Positions 5,202 to 7,426 of a DNA stretch of 7,426 nucleotides are shown here, one piece after another. This DNA is from Bacteroidota bacterium. GTDB lineage: Bacteria; Bacteroidota; Bacteroidia; Chitinophagales; Saprospiraceae. The stretch covers positions 1 to 7,426 of the forward strand of contig JAGWYI010000202.1 of NCBI GenBank assembly GCA_018969455.1, in the 5' to 3' direction. How positions within the stretch are numbered: the first letter of the stretch is position 1; every line of letters begins with the position of its first letter. The notes below the pieces were generated by a model, which did not search any database, was not told the origin of the DNA, and worked only from the letters and a program-made list of their open reading frames with translations. The position numbers and the translations under genes are program-made.

Positions 5202-7426
5202 ATGAAGCCCTTGCGCATCCTTTTATTTGTTGCCAGCATCTGTTTGGAAACTGGTATCCCGATTTCGTGTCAGACACCCCTTGCCGATCCATTTCAGTTG
5301 GTGCCGCAACCAGCCTCTGTTCAAGTGAAGGAGGGGCGTTTTATTTTAAATTCAAAAATGCAAATTGCCTATCCTTCAGACAAACCGGATTGGGCGATGG
5401 TGGGTCATTACCTCTCCGGATCTTTGGAAACCGCCACCGGCATGCACTTCAAGGTGGCGGCTGGATCTGGCCTTGACAACAGCATTGTCTTAATGGTTGA
5501 CTCAAAAATTCAAAACCCCGAGGCTTATGTGCTGGAAGTGAAACGCAATCAAATTGTCATCAAGGCAAAAGAGGCGGCCGGCGCTTTTTACGCGGTTCAA
5601 ACCTTGAAGCAATTGTTGCCACCAATCATTTATGGCCAAACAGCATCGCCCATTACCAATTGGGTGGCGCCTTGTGTGCTTATTGCGGATGTTCCACGTT
5701 TCACGTACCGTGGCATGCACCTCGATGTAGGCAGGCATTTTTTTCCGCCAGAATTTATCAAGCGCTACATCGATTTGTTGGCTGCCCACAAAATCAACCG
5801 TTTTCACTGGCACCTCACGGAAGACCAGGGCTGGCGGATTGAAATAAAAAAATATCCCAATTTGCAAAAAGTGGCATCCTGCCGTGCGCAAACCCTGGTG
5901 GGGCACGACAGCGACCGCCCCGTCAAAATGGATGGCAAACCGCATTGCGGGTATTACACGCAGGAAGAAGTGAAAGACATTGTGGATTATGCCAAACAAC
6001 GCTTTGTGACCATAGTACCGGAAATTGAAATGCCGGGGCATGCGCGCGCTGCCCTTGCTGCTTACCCCGAACTTGGTTGTACGGGCGGGCCTTATACGGT
6101 TGAAGAAACCTGGGGTGTATTTGAAGACGTGTTTTGTGCAGGCAATGATAAAACCTTTGCTTTTCTGGAAGGTGTGTTGACGGAGGTAGCTGCATTGTTT
6201 CCAGGCACCTACGTGCACGTGGGCGGCGATGAATGTCCGAAAGAACGCTGGAAAACCTGTCCGAAATGTCAAAAACGCATGGCAACAGAGCATTTGAAAG
6301 ACGAACACGCGCTGCAAAGTTATTTCATTGGCCGTGCAGAGCAGATTTTGAACAAATTGGGTAAAAAACTCATTGGTTGGGATGAAATTTTGGAAGGAGG
6401 CCTCAGTCCCAATGCCACTGTTATGAGTTGGCGCGGCGTAGAAGGAGGCATTGAAGCAGCGCGTCAGCGGCATGATGTGATTATGACGCCCACTTCCAAT
6501 TGTTATTTCGATTATTACCAAAGCGACCCGGCGCACGAACCCCTGGCCATTGGCGGGTATTTGCCTTTGGAAAAAGTATACGCGTATGAGCCTGTACCGG
6601 CCGAGTTGAATGCGGAGGAGGCAAAGCATATTTTGGGTGTGCAAGGGAATGTATGGACCGAGTATATGGAAACCCCGGATAAGGTGGAGTACATGGTTTT
6701 CCCGCGCGCCTGTGCGATTGCCGAGTTGGGCTGGATTGTGCCGGAACGAAAATCCTGGACGGATTTTGGCCGCCGCATCAAAGGGCATTTTGCACGCCTG
6801 GATGCAATGAAGGTAAATTATTCGAAAGCATATTTTGATTTAAATTCAAAATTTGAAAACGGCAAGCTCTCACTGATGTGCACCGATGCAGCATCCGAAA
6901 TTTATTATACATTGGACGGGAGTGATCCATCCTTGAAATCCCAGCATTTTACTGTGCCATTTTCCATAAGCCAGAGCGTTGTCGTGCGCGCGGCTGCTTT
7001 TGAGGGAAATCAACGCGTGGGCAACATTTTTAACCAACCCATCATCCTGCACAAGGCAAGCGGAAAACCCTATATCCTCAGTCGGACACCAGAAAAGTAC
7101 AATGGCTCCGAAACGTATGCCTTGACAAACGGTGTGTTTGGCAGTTTGAAATCCTGGAACAATTGGGTAGGCTTAGTGAACCACGACATTGACCCGGTAA
7201 TTGATCTGGGCGTTGCGACCAGTTTTAAAAAAGTGTCGTTTCAATATGTGAACGGCCGCAATTCCTGGATTTACCCGCCGGTTTCGGCGCAGGTGCTGGT
7301 ATCGGATGATGGCAAACAATTCCGCCAAATGGCAGAACGCCAAATTGACACCTCTAAAATAGATGGTTCAAAAGTGGAGCAGTGCGTTTTGACCTTTCCG
7401 GAAACAAAGGCGCGCTACCTGAAACT
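5202..7426 (+). CDS. Exported GH20 beta-N-acetylhexosaminidase (partial, 3' end outside window)
   Basis: At least 741 residues. The enzyme removes terminal GlcNAc or GalNAc by substrate-assisted catalysis. Residues 1-23 look like a Sec signal peptide; Cys23 (PISC) is a poor lipobox. The GH20b-like N-terminal domain covers about 30-165 and the catalytic barrel about 166-515. Barrel motifs are YRGMHLDVGRHFF (169-181, with likely substrate-binding Arg170), HWHLTEDQGWRIEI (202-215), EIEMPGHA (274-281), HVGGDECP (339-346, catalytic pair D343-E344), GWDEIL (392-397), MSWRG (408-412) and GVQGNVWTEY (479-488). All expected active-site residues appear intact. A chitobiase C-terminal/Fn3-associated domain follows (about 551-617, with YYTLDGSDP at 568-576). 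From about 622 an F5/8C-like (CBM32-like) domain runs off the edge. The ATG at 5202 follows A-rich sequence without a Shine-Dalgarno motif. The cellular target (chitin oligomers, peptidoglycan or host glycans) cannot be read from sequence. The gene is divergent from pnt with no evident functional link. Confidence 0.96.
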   Translation, partial: MKPLRILLFVASICLETGIPISCQTPLADPFQLVPQPASVQVKEGRFILNSKMQIAYPSDKPDWAMVGHYLSGSLETATGMHFKVAAGSGLDNSIVLMVDSKIQNPEAYVLEVKRNQIVIKAKEAAGAFYAVQTLKQLLPPIIYGQTASPITNWVAPCVLIADVPRFTYRGMHLDVGRHFFPPEFIKRYIDLLAAHKINRFHWHLTEDQGWRIEIKKYPNLQKVASCRAQTLVGHDSDRPVKMDGKPHCGYYTQEEVKDIVDYAKQRFVTIVPEIEMPGHARAALAAYPELGCTGGPYTVEETWGVFEDVFCAGNDKTFAFLEGVLTEVAALFPGTYVHVGGDECPKERWKTCPKCQKRMATEHLKDEHALQSYFIGRAEQILNKLGKKLIGWDEILEGGLSPNATVMSWRGVEGGIEAARQRHDVIMTPTSNCYFDYYQSDPAHEPLAIGGYLPLEKVYAYEPVPAELNAEEAKHILGVQGNVWTEYMETPDKVEYMVFPRACAIAELGWIVPERKSWTDFGRRIKGHFARLDAMKVNYSKAYFDLNSKFENGKLSLMCTDAASEIYYTLDGSDPSLKSQHFTVPFSISQSVVVRAAAFEGNQRVGNIFNQPIILHKASGKPYILSRTPEKYNGSETYALTNGVFGSLKSWNNWVGLVNHDIDPVIDLGVATSFKKVSFQYVNGRNSWIYPPVSAQVLVSDDGKQFRQMAERQIDTSKIDGSKVEQCVLTFPETKARYLK

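Noticed and set aside
5502..6788. 428-residue open frame on the minus strand
   Set aside because: It lies wholly antisense to the GH20 catalytic domain, whose active-site motifs are intact in the plus frame. Its translation is rich in His, Phe and Arg with no recognisable family, as expected from a codon-bias shadow.
6838..6860. TTCAAAATTTGAA near-palindrome as an operator or repeat
   Set aside because: It lies in the linker between the GH20 barrel and the next domain inside the coding sequence. The similar word near 5345 is also coding, both are explained by A/T-rich codons, and no promoter is near.
1..7426. Mobile element, CRISPR array, tRNA/rRNA gene, toxin-antitoxin or defence system
   Set aside because: No regularly spaced direct repeats, terminal inverted repeats, transposase motifs or RNA-gene signatures were seen on reading. 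The window is almost completely filled by the genes listed.

Overview
The window most likely comes from a member of the Bacteroidota, possibly a free-living Saprospiria/Chitinophagia-like lineage. This is inferred from moderate GC with A/T-rich intergenic DNA, starts without clear Shine-Dalgarno sequences, a Bacteroidota-like TTTG...TA(n)TTTG promoter candidate, and the gene set (exported GH20 hexosaminidase with accessory C-terminal domains, split transhydrogenase, TMTC-like TPR membrane protein). No marker gene is present to fix the taxon.

Layout, left to right. Bases 1-85 hold the last 27 codons and stop of an unidentified plus-strand gene. Only 2 bp separate it from the stop of a convergent minus-strand gene (88-2034) encoding a 648-residue polytopic membrane protein: a TMTC/DUF1736-type GT-C glycosyltransferase-like domain followed by about four TPR repeats. 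A strong hairpin terminator (2067-2103) lies upstream of that gene and closes the next minus-strand transcription unit. That unit is a three-gene proton-translocating NAD(P) transhydrogenase operon reading right to left: pntA1 (3947-5038, soluble NAD(H)-binding domain I), pntA2 (3616-3927, small membrane part of domain II) and pntB (2143-3573, the rest of domain II plus the NADP(H)-binding domain III). A 163-bp divergent intergenic region (5039-5201) separates it from a plus-strand gene starting at 5202 and running off the right edge. That gene encodes an exported GH20 beta-N-acetylhexosaminidase with intact catalytic Asp-Glu, a chitobiase-type C-terminal domain and the start of an F5/8C-like (CBM32-like) domain.

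How they work together: the three pnt products should assemble into one inner-membrane enzyme coupling proton re-entry to NADPH formation from NADH. The GH20 enzyme releases terminal GlcNAc/GalNAc from chitin-derived, peptidoglycan or glycoprotein glycans. The TMTC-like protein may transfer a sugar from a lipid-linked donor to proteins on the periplasmic side. Nothing in the sequence links these three activities into one pathway. I see no mobile element, CRISPR array, RNA gene or defence module. Apart from the bacterial TMTC homologue, the window looks like ordinary chromosomal housekeeping and catabolic DNA.
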